From Actinoplanes derwentensis (GTDB taxonomy: Bacteria; Actinomycetota; Actinomycetes; Mycobacteriales; Micromonosporaceae), in assembly GCF_900104725.1 (NCBI RefSeq), contig NZ_LT629758.1, positions 10,520,001-10,584,000 of the forward strand: a stretch of 64,000 nucleotides of DNA, in the 5' to 3' direction. The notes under the pieces are model-generated. The model was not told where the DNA came from. It made no database searches and was given only the letters and a program-made list of their open reading frames with translations. Below are positions 49,328-58,239 of the stretch, piece by piece; position 1 is the stretch's first letter, and the number at the start of each line of letters is the position of its first letter. A program made the translations under genes and the position numbers.

Positions 49328-52300
49328 ATGGGGCCGGAAGATGCGCAAGGACACGGCGGTCCGGACGACGACGTCCGGGCGATGCTCACGGCCTGGCGCG
49401 ACGGGATCGTCGAACCCGGCGGTGGCAACCGCCTGATCAACCTGCCTCGCGGCGGGCCCGACCTGGTGGAGATAGTCGCCCCGGACCCGGACGGCGTGCT
49501 GGAAGCGCTGCGCCACGGCCGCGACTGCACCCTCAGCGGCTCCGGCGGCCGGGGCAGCCGGGGCCGGGTCCTGCGCACCGACCTGCCGGACGGGGTGCTC
49601 CAGCTGCTACTGCGGCGGATGCGCCGGCATGCCCAGCAGGAACAGGCCGACCGCGGAGTGGACGTGCTGCACCTCGCCGTCGGGCTCCTGCACTGGCAGG
49701 AGACCGGCGGCGCCGGCTGGTCCAGCCCGCTGCTGCTGATCCCGGTCGAACTGGTAGCCCTCGGCCCGGGGGATCCGCCCCGGCTGCGGGCCGGCTCCGG
49801 CGACCCGATGGTCAACCCGGCGCTCACCGCCCGGCTGGCCCGGCACGGCGTCACCCTGCCCGAAGCGGACGACCTGGCCACGCTCGACATCGCCGGGCTG
49901 ACCGCCCGCATCACGGCGGCCGTCGCCGGCCACGACGACTGGCGGGTCGCGCCGATCGCGGTGCTGGCCCGGTTCGACCCGGCGGCCGAGGCGACCCGGC
50001 GGGACCTGACCGAGAACGAGGACCGGATCGCCGCGCACCCGGTGGTCCGGGCCCTGGCCGAAGCCGACGGCACCGCCGGTGCGTTCGTGTTCGCGCCGAT
50101 CACCCCGGACGAGATCGACGTGCTGGCCTCCCCCGACGACGTGCCGCTGGTGCTGGACGCCGACGCTGCCCAGCGGGCCTGCGTGGCCGCCGCCTGCGAA
50201 GGACACAGCTTCGTCGTCGACGGCCCGCCCGGCACCGGCAAGTCACAGACCATCGCCAACATGATCGGGGCCCTCACCCACGCCGGAAAACGGGTGCTGT
50301 TCGTCTCCGAGAAGGCGTCCGCCCTGGACACCGTGCAGCGGCGGCTCGCCGCGGTCGGACTCGGGAACTACCTGCTCGACCTGCACGGCTCCCGGGCCTC
50401 CCGCAAGCAGGTGGCCGCCGCGCTGGCGTCCGCGCTGGAAGCGGTGCCACTGCCGGCGCCCGGCCTGGACGCGGACAGCCGTGACGTGCTGCGGAACCGG
50501 CGGGAGCAGCTCAACGCGTACGCCGAAGCGGTGAACGAACGCCGCGAACCGCTGGCCCGCAGCCTGCACGACGTCATCGGCCGGTTCTCCCGGCTCGCCG
50601 CGACACCGGAGGCGCCGGCCCCCGCGTTCCCGGCCGCGACCCTGACCGGCGACATGCTGGACCGCATCCGGGACGCCGCCGCCCGCCTGGAACACGCCTG
50701 GCGGCCGGCCACCGAACGCAGCGGATTCCGGTGGCGGGAAGTAGCCGAACGGGAACCGCTGGCCGAGGTCCTCGCCGAGGCCACCATCGCCCTGGAGGAC
50801 CTGGCCACCGCCACCGCCGGCCACGCCCCGATCGCCGCCGCCTTCCACCTGCGGCTGCCGGCCGACGCCGCCCAGCTCGCGGAGATCGCCGAACACGCCT
50901 CGCAGCGGCCACCCGGTGTCGCCGACCAGTGGCTGAGCGCCATCAGCCTGCGCCCGGTCCGGCAGGCCGCCGAGGAGTTGGCGCAGCGCCTGGAAGTGAG
51001 CCGCCGGGCCGCCGCCGCGGTCCGCAAACGCGCCGGGGTGGCCTGGGAGGTGCTGGCCGGGCCGATGGACCTGGACGCGTTGCCCGAACCGCCGCGCCTC
51101 GACCCGCCGGCCGTCCAGCTCGGCCCGCTGACCGGCGCCGAGGCCAAGGCGCTGGCCGACCGGTTCACCGGGGACGCCGACGAACTGGAACAGCAGCAGC
51201 ACCATCTGGACCGGGCCACCACTCGGCTCGGCCTGCCCGACGTGATCACCTTCTCCGACGTCGAACTGGTCACCCTCGTCGCCGAACTCGGCGCCCGCAC
51301 CGACAAACCGGAACGGGCCTGGTTCTCACCGGGCGCCCAGTCCGCGGTGCACGCCGCCGCCGGGACACTGCGCCTGCACGTCGAGGCGGTCAGCACCGCC
51401 CGCGCCGAAGCACAGGAGATCTTCACCGACGCGGTGCTCACCGAACCCGTCGAAGACCTGGCCGAACGCTTCACCAACGTGCACCGCGGCGCCCGCAAAC
51501 TGCTCGCACCGCACCGCCGGGACAAGGAAGCGGTGGCCGGGCTGATCCGGCCGGAGGCGACCGTCGACGAGGCGATCGCCGAACTCGGGCTCGCGGTCGC
51601 CTGGCGCCGCGCCCACGAGGGCCTGATCGCCGCCGAACGGCAGCACGCCGGGCTGCTCGGTCCCTACTGGACACGGCTCGGCACCGACTTCCCGGCGATC
51701 GGCCGGGCCCTGCACACCGCCGCCGAAGTCTTGCGGGTGACGCCACCGGAGGCACTCGGGCCGGTCGTCGAGTACGTCTGCGCCCCGCACCCCGATGGCG
51801 AACTGCACCGGACGGTCACCGAGGCCCGCGACGTCTTCCGGCACTGGCGATCCACCCTGCGGCCGGAACCCGACCCGGCCGGGCGCCCGGAACTCGGCCA
51901 CGGTACGGTCCAGCACGCCGTCGACTGGATGCGCGCCCAGGTCCCGCCGCTGCGTGCCGCCGCCGCGGCGTTGCGGCAGCTCGGTGATGCCGTCGGCCGT
52001 GACCTGAACGTGGCCGAGGCGGCCGGGGTGGTCGAGGTGCGACAGGGCGTGATCGCCGCCGAGCAGGCCTTCGACACCGCCACCGGAACCTTCGAGAGCA
52101 CGCTCGGCCCGGTCTTCCAAGGCCGCGGCACCGATCTGCGGACCCTGGAGGACGCGATCGAGTGGACCGCGCACGCCCGGACGCTGCGCAGCGGGGTCGA
52201 CGCCGTCCTCACCGGCGAGCAGGCGCAGGCGATGGCCGAGGGCCATCCGGCGCCGGTGATGACCGCCGAGATCGAGGCCTGGCAGACGGCCCGGCAGCGG

Positions 52301-54592
52301 GTCATCGACGCGTTCGGCCCGGCCCGGCAGGTTCGGCTCGCGACCGCTCTGGACCGCTACGAGACCGGCCGTGACCTGCTGCGGGACCTGTTCGAGGACG
52401 AGTCCGGACAGCGCGAGTGGTTCGACTATCTGGCCGCCCGTGGTGAACTCGCCGAGTACGGCCTGGACACCGCCGTCGACTTCTGCGCCGACCACGGGAT
52501 GGACGTGACAAAGCTCGGTGACGTGCTGGAACGGGCCGCGAGCCGGGCCTGGATCGACGCCGTCCTGGCCACCGACGAACGCCTGCAACCGCTCGCGTCG
52601 GCCGCGCGCGACGAGCTGATCGCCGAGTTCCGCAGCCTCGACGCCGAACTGCTGCAGGACGCGGCCGGCACCGTCATCGAAGCCCTCAACGCGCGCCGCC
52701 CGACCGTCATCGACATCGGCGAACCGGCCGTGATCCACGCCGAAGGACACAAACCCCACGGCCATCTCCCGGTACGGGACCAGCTGGCCGCCGCCTGGGA
52801 CACGGTGGCCGCCCTGAAACCGTGCCTGTTCATGCCGCCCGCCGAAGTCAGCCGGCTGCTGCCGGACCGGGCCGCGTTCGACGTCGTGGTGATCGACGAG
52901 GCGTCCCGGATGACCCCGGCCGCCGCGGCCGCCTGCGCCTATCGGGGCACCTCGCTGGTGATCGTCGGCGACGACGCCCAGTTGCCGCCCGCCGGTGACC
53001 AGCCGTCGGTGCTGGTGGTGGCGAACGACTGCGGCGCGTTCACCCGGCTGGCGCTGACCAACCACTACCGCAGCCGGCACGAGAGCCTGATCGCCTTCGC
53101 CGACCAGGCCTTCTACCAGGGCCGGCTGTTCACCTTCCCGAGCGCCCACGCTCCCGGCCCGGACCTCGGCGTCGACCTGCACCCGGCGGCTCCGGCGGAC
53201 GAGGCCGCCCTGGTCGCCGACCGGGTGTTGCACCATCTCACCAACCGGCCGTCGCTGTCGCTGGGCGTCGTCACCCTGACCGCCGCGCACGCCGACGAGA
53301 TCGCCGCCGCCGTCGAGACCGCTCTCGCCGGCCGCCCCGATCTGGAGGGTTTCCTCGGGGACTTCGTGGTCGAGGGCGCCGCCGCGGCCCAGGGCGACGA
53401 ACGGGACGTGATCATCCTGGCCACCGGGCCCGACCTGGGCGCGGCCGGTGGCCCGACCGGGGCGCGGCGGCTGGACGTGGCGGTCACCCGGGCCCGGCAG
53501 AAGGTCGAGGTGGTCTCGTCGATCAGCACCGCCGACCGGGACGAACCCGGCGGCGAGGGAGAACGGCGACTGGCCGCCTACCTGGAGTACGCCGCACGGG
53601 GCGGCCCGGTCAGTGTCCCAGCCCGGCCGACCGCCCTGGAGGAGTCGATCCACGAGATCCTCACCGGCTGGGGCTACGTGGTCGAGTACCTGCCGATCGG
53701 GCTCGGCATCCGGCAGTCCGGGGCGCTCGTCCTCGGCATCCGCTGCGACGGCCCCGGCCGGCAGCTGTCCCCGGCCGCCCGCGACCGGGACCGCCTGCAC
53801 GACCAGATCCTGCACTCCCTCGGCTGGCAGTTGCACCGGGTGTGGAGTGTCGCCTGGTACATCGACCGGGAGACCGAACAGAGCCGGCTGCGGGTGGCCG
53901 TCGAGAACGCCCTGGCCGCCCCGGACGTCTTCGCCGACCTGCCGGACGAGTCGCTCACCAGCCGCCCGGCTCAGCCGCCGGAATGGGCGCTGCCCTACAC
54001 GAAGGCGTCTGTCGAACCGCTCACCACCGGGCGACTGGACGACGAGGGGGCCCGGCGGATGCTGATCCGCACGGTCGAGCGGATCGCCGAAGCCGAAGGC
54101 CCGGTGCACGTGGCGACCCTGACCCGGCGGATCCGTGAGGCGTGGGGCATCAGCCGGCTCACCCCGCAGATCCGGGCCGCCGTCGACGCGGCGATCAACG
54201 AGTCCCGGGCCGGTTTCGACGGCACCTTCGTCACCGCAGCCGGCTCGCCGATCCCGGCCGTCCGGGTCCCCGGCGACGGGGTGAACCGCAAACCCGACCA
54301 GATCAGTGACGCCGAACTCCAGCTCGCCCTGGAATATCTGGTGCTCGACGCCGGCCTGGTCGAAGGGGACGATCTGCTGGCCGCGGCCGGCCGGCTCTTC
54401 GGCTGGAGCGGCAGCCGCACCGGCCCGGCCCGGCTCGCGGCGATGCTCGACGACCTGGTCTCGGCCGGCCGGCTGATCGCTCACCGCAACGGGCTGATCG
54501 CCGCCCCGGCGGACGACCTGCTCGACCTGCCCGACCCGGCGACCCTGCCCCGGCGCACGTCGAACGGCCTGCGTATCGAGGTCAACCAGTGA
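49328..54592 (+). CDS. DUF4011/SF1 helicase/REase-like/DUF3320 giant protein
   Basis: About 1754 residues. The N-terminal DUF4011-like part is followed by Walker A GPPGTGKSQ (~299-307), Walker B VVIDEASRM (~1187-1195) and the SF1 helicase motif NHYRSRHESLI. Between the two Walker motifs lies a long helical insert. From ~1445 a REase-like domain of the MTES_1575/Vsr type occurs: GYVVEYLPIG, GIRCDG, RDRDRLHDQILHSLGWQLHRVW. The C-terminal ~200 residues look like DUF3320. Proteins with this domain order have been proposed in surveys of defence islands as anti-phage effectors. It stands alone; no methylase is nearby. The nuclease acidic residues are partly changed, so activity is open. Confidence 0.82.
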   Translation: MGPEDAQGHGGPDDDVRAMLTAWRDGIVEPGGGNRLINLPRGGPDLVEIVAPDPDGVLEALRHGRDCTLSGSGGRGSRGRVLRTDLPDGVLQLLLRRMRRHAQQEQADRGVDVLHLAVGLLHWQETGGAGWSSPLLLIPVELVALGPGDPPRLRAGSGDPMVNPALTARLARHGVTLPEADDLATLDIAGLTARITAAVAGHDDWRVAPIAVLARFDPAAEATRRDLTENEDRIAAHPVVRALAEADGTAGAFVFAPITPDEIDVLASPDDVPLVLDADAAQRACVAAACEGHSFVVDGPPGTGKSQTIANMIGALTHAGKRVLFVSEKASALDTVQRRLAAVGLGNYLLDLHGSRASRKQVAAALASALEAVPLPAPGLDADSRDVLRNRREQLNAYAEAVNERREPLARSLHDVIGRFSRLAATPEAPAPAFPAATLTGDMLDRIRDAAARLEHAWRPATERSGFRWREVAEREPLAEVLAEATIALEDLATATAGHAPIAAAFHLRLPADAAQLAEIAEHASQRPPGVADQWLSAISLRPVRQAAEELAQRLEVSRRAAAAVRKRAGVAWEVLAGPMDLDALPEPPRLDPPAVQLGPLTGAEAKALADRFTGDADELEQQQHHLDRATTRLGLPDVITFSDVELVTLVAELGARTDKPERAWFSPGAQSAVHAAAGTLRLHVEAVSTARAEAQEIFTDAVLTEPVEDLAERFTNVHRGARKLLAPHRRDKEAVAGLIRPEATVDEAIAELGLAVAWRRAHEGLIAAERQHAGLLGPYWTRLGTDFPAIGRALHTAAEVLRVTPPEALGPVVEYVCAPHPDGELHRTVTEARDVFRHWRSTLRPEPDPAGRPELGHGTVQHAVDWMRAQVPPLRAAAAALRQLGDAVGRDLNVAEAAGVVEVRQGVIAAEQAFDTATGTFESTLGPVFQGRGTDLRTLEDAIEWTAHARTLRSGVDAVLTGEQAQAMAEGHPAPVMTAEIEAWQTARQRVIDAFGPARQVRLATALDRYETGRDLLRDLFEDESGQREWFDYLAARGELAEYGLDTAVDFCADHGMDVTKLGDVLERAASRAWIDAVLATDERLQPLASAARDELIAEFRSLDAELLQDAAGTVIEALNARRPTVIDIGEPAVIHAEGHKPHGHLPVRDQLAAAWDTVAALKPCLFMPPAEVSRLLPDRAAFDVVVIDEASRMTPAAAAACAYRGTSLVIVGDDAQLPPAGDQPSVLVVANDCGAFTRLALTNHYRSRHESLIAFADQAFYQGRLFTFPSAHAPGPDLGVDLHPAAPADEAALVADRVLHHLTNRPSLSLGVVTLTAAHADEIAAAVETALAGRPDLEGFLGDFVVEGAAAAQGDERDVIILATGPDLGAAGGPTGARRLDVAVTRARQKVEVVSSISTADRDEPGGEGERRLAAYLEYAARGGPVSVPARPTALEESIHEILTGWGYVVEYLPIGLGIRQSGALVLGIRCDGPGRQLSPAARDRDRLHDQILHSLGWQLHRVWSVAWYIDRETEQSRLRVAVENALAAPDVFADLPDESLTSRPAQPPEWALPYTKASVEPLTTGRLDDEGARRMLIRTVERIAEAEGPVHVATLTRRIREAWGISRLTPQIRAAVDAAINESRAGFDGTFVTAAGSPIPAVRVPGDGVNRKPDQISDAELQLALEYLVLDAGLVEGDDLLAAAGRLFGWSGSRTGPARLAAMLDDLVSAGRLIAHRNGLIAAPADDLLDLPDPATLPRRTSNGLRIEVNQ

Positions 54593-55115
54593 CGGCCTGT
54601 CTGGCCAGATAGACGTCGTGCGGGATCCCGGCCGCCCACAGCGACGTCCGGGCCCGCGCGCAGTACCGGACGATCTCCGGATCCTCGGTGACGGCACCGC
54701 CGGAGAACGACCCGTCCGGCTCGAACAGGCTGAACACCACCCGCCGGTCGTCGAACAGCCAGAAGTCGTCGGTGCCGACGGTCAGCCCGGCCGTCGCGGT
54801 CCGGTCCAGCCAGCGGATCTCCTCACCGGCGTCCACGTTGTTGCCGGAGATGCTCAGCAGCCACCGGGTGTAGTCCCGATGCGGCACCGGCACCACCCGC
54901 AGCCGCCGCACGCTGCGCCCTGCGTCGGTCACTTCCCGCACCAGCTCCAGCCAGGGCCGCTGCCAGGCGAAGTCGTCCGGTTCGGCGTCCAGGAATCGCT
55001 GGAACGGCACCGCCTCCTCCGGGGCGTGGTAGACGTCGCGCACCTCCAGATGGAACGCGGTCCGCTCGAACTCCCGAAACAGCCCGTCGAACGACCTACC
55101 CAGCAGTAACCGCAT
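54582..55115 (-). CDS. DUF6879-family protein
   Basis: 177 residues with the DUF6879 layout: a leading FDGLFREFERTAFHLEVRDVY, central RRLRVVPVPHRDYTRWLLSI, then EEIRWLDRT and the closing DDRRVVFSLFEPDG and AIPHDVYLA-like helix. In actinomycetes such proteins often lie beside XRE-family regulators and DUF397 proteins, but no such partner is next to it here. ATG 55115 is chosen because the family begins right after it; the ORF can extend 18 codons upstream. Its last 11 bases overlap the giant helicase gene. Confidence 0.8.
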   Translation of the reverse strand: MRLLLGRSFDGLFREFERTAFHLEVRDVYHAPEEAVPFQRFLDAEPDDFAWQRPWLELVREVTDAGRSVRRLRVVPVPHRDYTRWLLSISGNNVDAGEEIRWLDRTATAGLTVGTDDFWLFDDRRVVFSLFEPDGSFSGGAVTEDPEIVRYCARARTSLWAAGIPHDVYLARQAVTG

Positions 55116-55191
55116 GACCACACCTTGACCACAGTGGACCGCGCCGGTCCACTCGGCGGCGCCGATCACGCAGTCCGAGGAAAACTCCCGC

Positions 55192-55317
55192 TCAGACGTT
55201 GCGCGGAAGTTCGCGGGCCATCACCTTGCCGGTCGCGTTGCGCGGCAGTTCCGTCAGGAAGACCGGTGTCAGCAGGCCGTGCCGGGCCATCGTGGTGGCG
55301 ATGAACAGGGCCCCCAT
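55192..55317 (-). pseudogene. C-terminal remnant of an acyl-CoA ligase (AMP-binding) gene
   Basis: A 41-codon frame starting at ATG 55317, which overlaps the acyl-CoA dehydrogenase stop (TGATG). Its second half reads TPVFLTELPRNATGKVMARELPRN, the A10 motif of adenylate-forming acyl-CoA ligases, with the catalytic lysine in NATGK. The first half (MGALFIATTMARHGLL) does not match the family. Only the last ~25 residues of a FadD-type enzyme remain, so a ligase was lost by deletion after the dehydrogenase gene. Confidence 0.7.
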
Positions 55318-56528
55318 CAGCGGATCTGCACACCGGAGATCGCGCGGGCGATGACGAGACGCTGGATCTCCGACGTGCCCTCGAAAATGGTGTAGATCTT
55401 GGCGTCCCGGAACATCCGCTCCACCGGGTGCTCCCGCAGGTAACCGGCACCACCCAGGATCTGGATCGCCTTCTCGGTCACCGACACCGCCACCTCACCG
55501 GCCTTCAGCTTCGACATCGAACCCTCCCCGGCGGTGAACGGCTTGTCGTTGCGGCCCATCCACGCCGCCCGCCACACCAGCAGCCGGGCCGCGTCGATCT
55601 CGGTCCGCATGTCGGCCAGCGCGAACGCCACCGCCTGGTTCTCGATGATCGCCCGGCCGAACTGGACCCGGTTCTTCGCGTACTCCAGGGCGTACTCGTA
55701 CGCCGCCCGCGCGATACCCAGCGCCTGTGCGCCGACCGCCGGGCGGGACAGCTCGAACGTGCGCATCGCCGCCTGGCCGGACCGGCGCTGCCCCTCCCGG
55801 GCCCGGGCCAGCCGCTGGTCCAGGGCCTCTTTACCACCCAGAAGACAACTTCCCGGCAGCCGTACGTCGTCGAGGAACACGTCCGCGGTATGCGACGCGC
55901 GCAGACCCAGCTTCTTCAGCTTCCGGGTCGCCGCCAGCCCTGTCGTGCCCGGCGGCACCACGAACGCCGCCTGCCCGCGCGACCCCAGCGACGGATCCAC
56001 ACTGGCGGTGACCACGTGCACGTTCGCGATCCCGCCGTTGGTGGCGTACGCCTTCTGCCCGCTCAGCACCCACTCGTCGGTCGCCTCGTGATGAATCGCC
56101 CGGGTCCGGATCGCCGCCACATCGGAACCGGCCTCCGGCTCGGTGCTGCAGAACGCGCCGAGCTTCGGATCGGCCGGATCGCCGAAACACTGCGGAATCC
56201 ACTCGACCATCTGTTCCGGCGTGCCCGAGCCGTAGATCGACGCCACCGCCAGGGACGTGCCGGAGATCGCCATCCCGATCCCGCCGTCCCCCCAGAACAA
56301 CTCCTCGTTGGTGATCGGCAGGCTCAGCCCGCTGATGTCCGACCAGGTGTTGGCGAGGAACTCGAACCCGTACAGCCCGATCTTGGCCGCCTCTTGAATG
56401 ATCGGCCAGGGAGTCTCCTCCCGCTCGTCCCACTCCGCGGCGGCCGGCCGGATCACCGACTCGGCGAAGCCGTGCACCCAGTCCCGCAGCTCGCGCTGCT
56501 CCTCATTGAGATCGAGCCAGAACTCCAC
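55317..56528 (-). CDS. Acyl-CoA dehydrogenase
   Basis: 403 residues of the ACAD family. Substrate- and FAD-binding stretches FCSTEPEAGSD and GQKAYATNGG, then the C-terminal bundle with QILGGAGYLREHPVERMFRDAK and the catalytic-type glutamate E383 in YTIFEGTSEIQR. It introduces the alpha-beta double bond in acyl-CoA with transfer to ETF. GTG 56528 is preceded by GGAGGGG. Followed at once by the ligase remnant. A palindrome at 56562-56574 upstream is shared with the fabG4/fadA2 promoter. Confidence 0.93.
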   Translation of the reverse strand: MEFWLDLNEEQRELRDWVHGFAESVIRPAAAEWDEREETPWPIIQEAAKIGLYGFEFLANTWSDISGLSLPITNEELFWGDGGIGMAISGTSLAVASIYGSGTPEQMVEWIPQCFGDPADPKLGAFCSTEPEAGSDVAAIRTRAIHHEATDEWVLSGQKAYATNGGIANVHVVTASVDPSLGSRGQAAFVVPPGTTGLAATRKLKKLGLRASHTADVFLDDVRLPGSCLLGGKEALDQRLARAREGQRRSGQAAMRTFELSRPAVGAQALGIARAAYEYALEYAKNRVQFGRAIIENQAVAFALADMRTEIDAARLLVWRAAWMGRNDKPFTAGEGSMSKLKAGEVAVSVTEKAIQILGGAGYLREHPVERMFRDAKIYTIFEGTSEIQRLVIARAISGVQIR

Positions 56529-56561
56529 GTCGGCAGCCCCTCCGCCAGCAGGTTAACTCGC

Positions 56562-56574
56562 CGGTAACTTACCG
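56562..56574. promoter_or_regulatory. 13-bp operator candidate CGGTAACTTACCG
   Basis: CGGTAA-C-TTACCG is a perfect inverted repeat 33 bases upstream of the acyl-CoA dehydrogenase start. It shares the pattern CGGTnAnTnACCG with the site at 59594-59606 in the fabG4/fadA2 divergent promoter. A TetR-type lipid regulator is likely; none is encoded here. Confidence 0.6.
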
Positions 56575-56749
56575 ACCAGCCACCCGTCCTGACAACACTC
56601 ATCGATGTGTCAGTGGATCGCGCTCGAACCGGCGGCGGCCCGTCGGCTGATCCGCTTCGGGGTGAATCCGGCGGCCTATCGGGAGCGTTTCGTCAGCACG
56701 TTTGGCTACCATATGTCCCGATAGTGCCATATCTATGACGGGGGATTTC

Positions 56750-57184
56750 ATGAAGAAGCTCGGCATGACGCGGCGCGCGAGTGTGCTCGGGGCCGCCGCC
56801 CTGATGTTCTCCGCGCTCCTGCCCGCCGCCGCGGCCGTCGCCGATCCCGGTGACCCGCAGCGCATCCAGAAGATCTCGGTGTCGAACCAGGGCGGTTACG
56901 TCTTCAGCTTCAAGATCCAGTATTTAGGCAAAGACCTCAAGTGGCACACAGCGAACTGGGAGAGCGACAAGTTCCCGGTCGGCCAGACCCGGACCACCCC
57001 GGACCTCGGCACCATCGGAGTGCCGGCCAGCGCCTTGGCGGTCCTGCCGTACGGCTCCGCCGTCGCGGGCGAGTCCGCCCAGGCCAACGCAGGCGTCGTC
57101 TACAACGCGAAGAGCACGAACGTCGCCAACTACATCGCCAAGGGCACTACCTTGATCGGCTTCGAGGTAGTCCTGACCGAATGA
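56750..57184 (+). CDS. Small secreted protein of unknown function
   Basis: 144 residues. Signal peptide MKKLGMTRRASVLGAAALM through to about AVADPG; the mature ~105 residues are beta-rich (QGGYVFSFKIQYL, KWHTANWESDKFPVGQTRTT, ANYIAKGTTLIGFEVVL) with no cysteine. No family is recognised; the strand pattern recalls small beta-sandwich lectins or cytolysins, which is a guess. ATG 56750 follows GGGGGA by five bases; ATG 56735 is a weaker alternative. Confidence 0.75.
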   Translation: MKKLGMTRRASVLGAAALMFSALLPAAAAVADPGDPQRIQKISVSNQGGYVFSFKIQYLGKDLKWHTANWESDKFPVGQTRTTPDLGTIGVPASALAVLPYGSAVAGESAQANAGVVYNAKSTNVANYIAKGTTLIGFEVVLTE

Positions 57185-57192
57185 TCCATCTC

Positions 57193-57216
57193 GGCCGGCG
57201 CCACCCGGCGCCGGCC
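57193..57216. terminator. Terminator after the small secreted protein gene
   Basis: GGCCGGCGCC-ACCC-GGCGCCGGCC is a perfect 10-bp stem with a 4-base loop, eight bases past the stop at 57184. The rest of the gap to 57387 shows no gene. Confidence 0.8.
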
Positions 57217-57386
57217 ACATCCTCCACAGCCATGACTCCTGACCGGGGCAGTTCCTGGCCCGAAGGCTTCGCCCTCCTGCCGGGCCGCCGGTTCAGCGGA
57301 GGAGCCTCTTTCCTCCCCCGGTCGTTTCTGAGACCTCCATGATAGGCGTCTCGCCGTGGCCGATTCGGGGCGGAGACCATCGGTGA

Positions 57387-58238
57387 TCAGGGCGTGACGA
57401 CTCCAGCAAGGTGGGGGCCCTCCGATCCCAGGGAGAAGGTCCGCGTCGCGCCTTCCTGGGTGCTGTGGAATCGCACTCTCGCGGGTAGCGGGATGGGCTT
57501 CTTGAAGGCGACGTCCACCGTGTAAGTGTCCGGCAGGCGGCCCTCCAAGGCGGCCAGGCAGCGGGCCTTGGACCACATGCCGTGGGCGATGGGGCGGGGG
57601 AAACCGAACGCGCGGGCGCCCAGCCGGGACGTGTGGATCGGGTTGCGGTCGCCGGAGATCGCGGCGTAGTCGGTGCCGGTGCGGGCCGGTATCCGCCAGA
57701 CGCTGCCGCCGGGCGCGGGGAAAGCCGGAGCGGCGGCAGTGGGAGCGGGGGCGGTGGATGAACCGTCGAGGTGCAAGTAGGTGGAGACGCCGCGCCACAC
57801 CTCGGCGCCGTTGACGGTGGCGGTGGTGGTCACGTCGAACTGGCGGCCCCGGGCATGGTCGCGCAGCGCTGCGGCCCGGACCGTCAGGTCCAGCGTGGCG
57901 CCGGCGTCGATCGGGCGGTGGACCGTGATCCGGTTGGTGATGTGGATCAGGCCGATCAGGGGCAGGGGGAAGCCCGGGTCGGACATCAGGCGCATGGCCA
58001 GCGGGAACGCCAGGACGTGCGGATAGGTCGCGGGCAGCAGGTCGGTGAGGCGGAAACCGCAGATCCGGTCGTACGCCGCCAGATGTCCCCGGTCGACGGT
58101 GACGCCCCGGTGCAGTATCTCGACGTCCGGCAGTGTCCCGGAGCCGCTGGGCCGCAAGCCGGGGAGCAGGCCGAGAGCGGCCCGGGCGTACGCCACCGTC
58201 GTCCGGGGCCCGGCGCTGACCTCGACGACCGCGACCAT
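57387..58238 (-). CDS. htdX: MaoC-like double hot-dog (R)-3-hydroxyacyl dehydratase
   Basis: 283 residues forming two hot-dog domains. The catalytic hydratase signature is in the second: YAAISGDRNPIHTS and FPRPIAHGMWSKAR. In the first domain the equivalent residues are missing, as in HtdX/Rv0241c-type enzymes. It starts one base after the fabG4 stop, so the two are co-translated. Gene order with fabG4 and divergent fadA2 matches the mycobacterial Rv0241c-Rv0242c-Rv0243 cluster. It would hydrate enoyl thioesters in long-chain lipid metabolism. Confidence 0.88.
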   Translation of the reverse strand: MVAVVEVSAGPRTTVAYARAALGLLPGLRPSGSGTLPDVEILHRGVTVDRGHLAAYDRICGFRLTDLLPATYPHVLAFPLAMRLMSDPGFPLPLIGLIHITNRITVHRPIDAGATLDLTVRAAALRDHARGRQFDVTTTATVNGAEVWRGVSTYLHLDGSSTAPAPTAAAPAFPAPGGSVWRIPARTGTDYAAISGDRNPIHTSRLGARAFGFPRPIAHGMWSKARCLAALEGRLPDTYTVDVAFKKPIPLPARVRFHSTQEGATRTFSLGSEGPHLAGVVTP

Positions 58239-58239
58239 C

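Noticed and set aside
49328..54592. A Type I or III restriction system together with the methylase at 3580
   Set aside because: The genes are ~44 kb apart with many unrelated operons between; domain makeup does not match HsdR.
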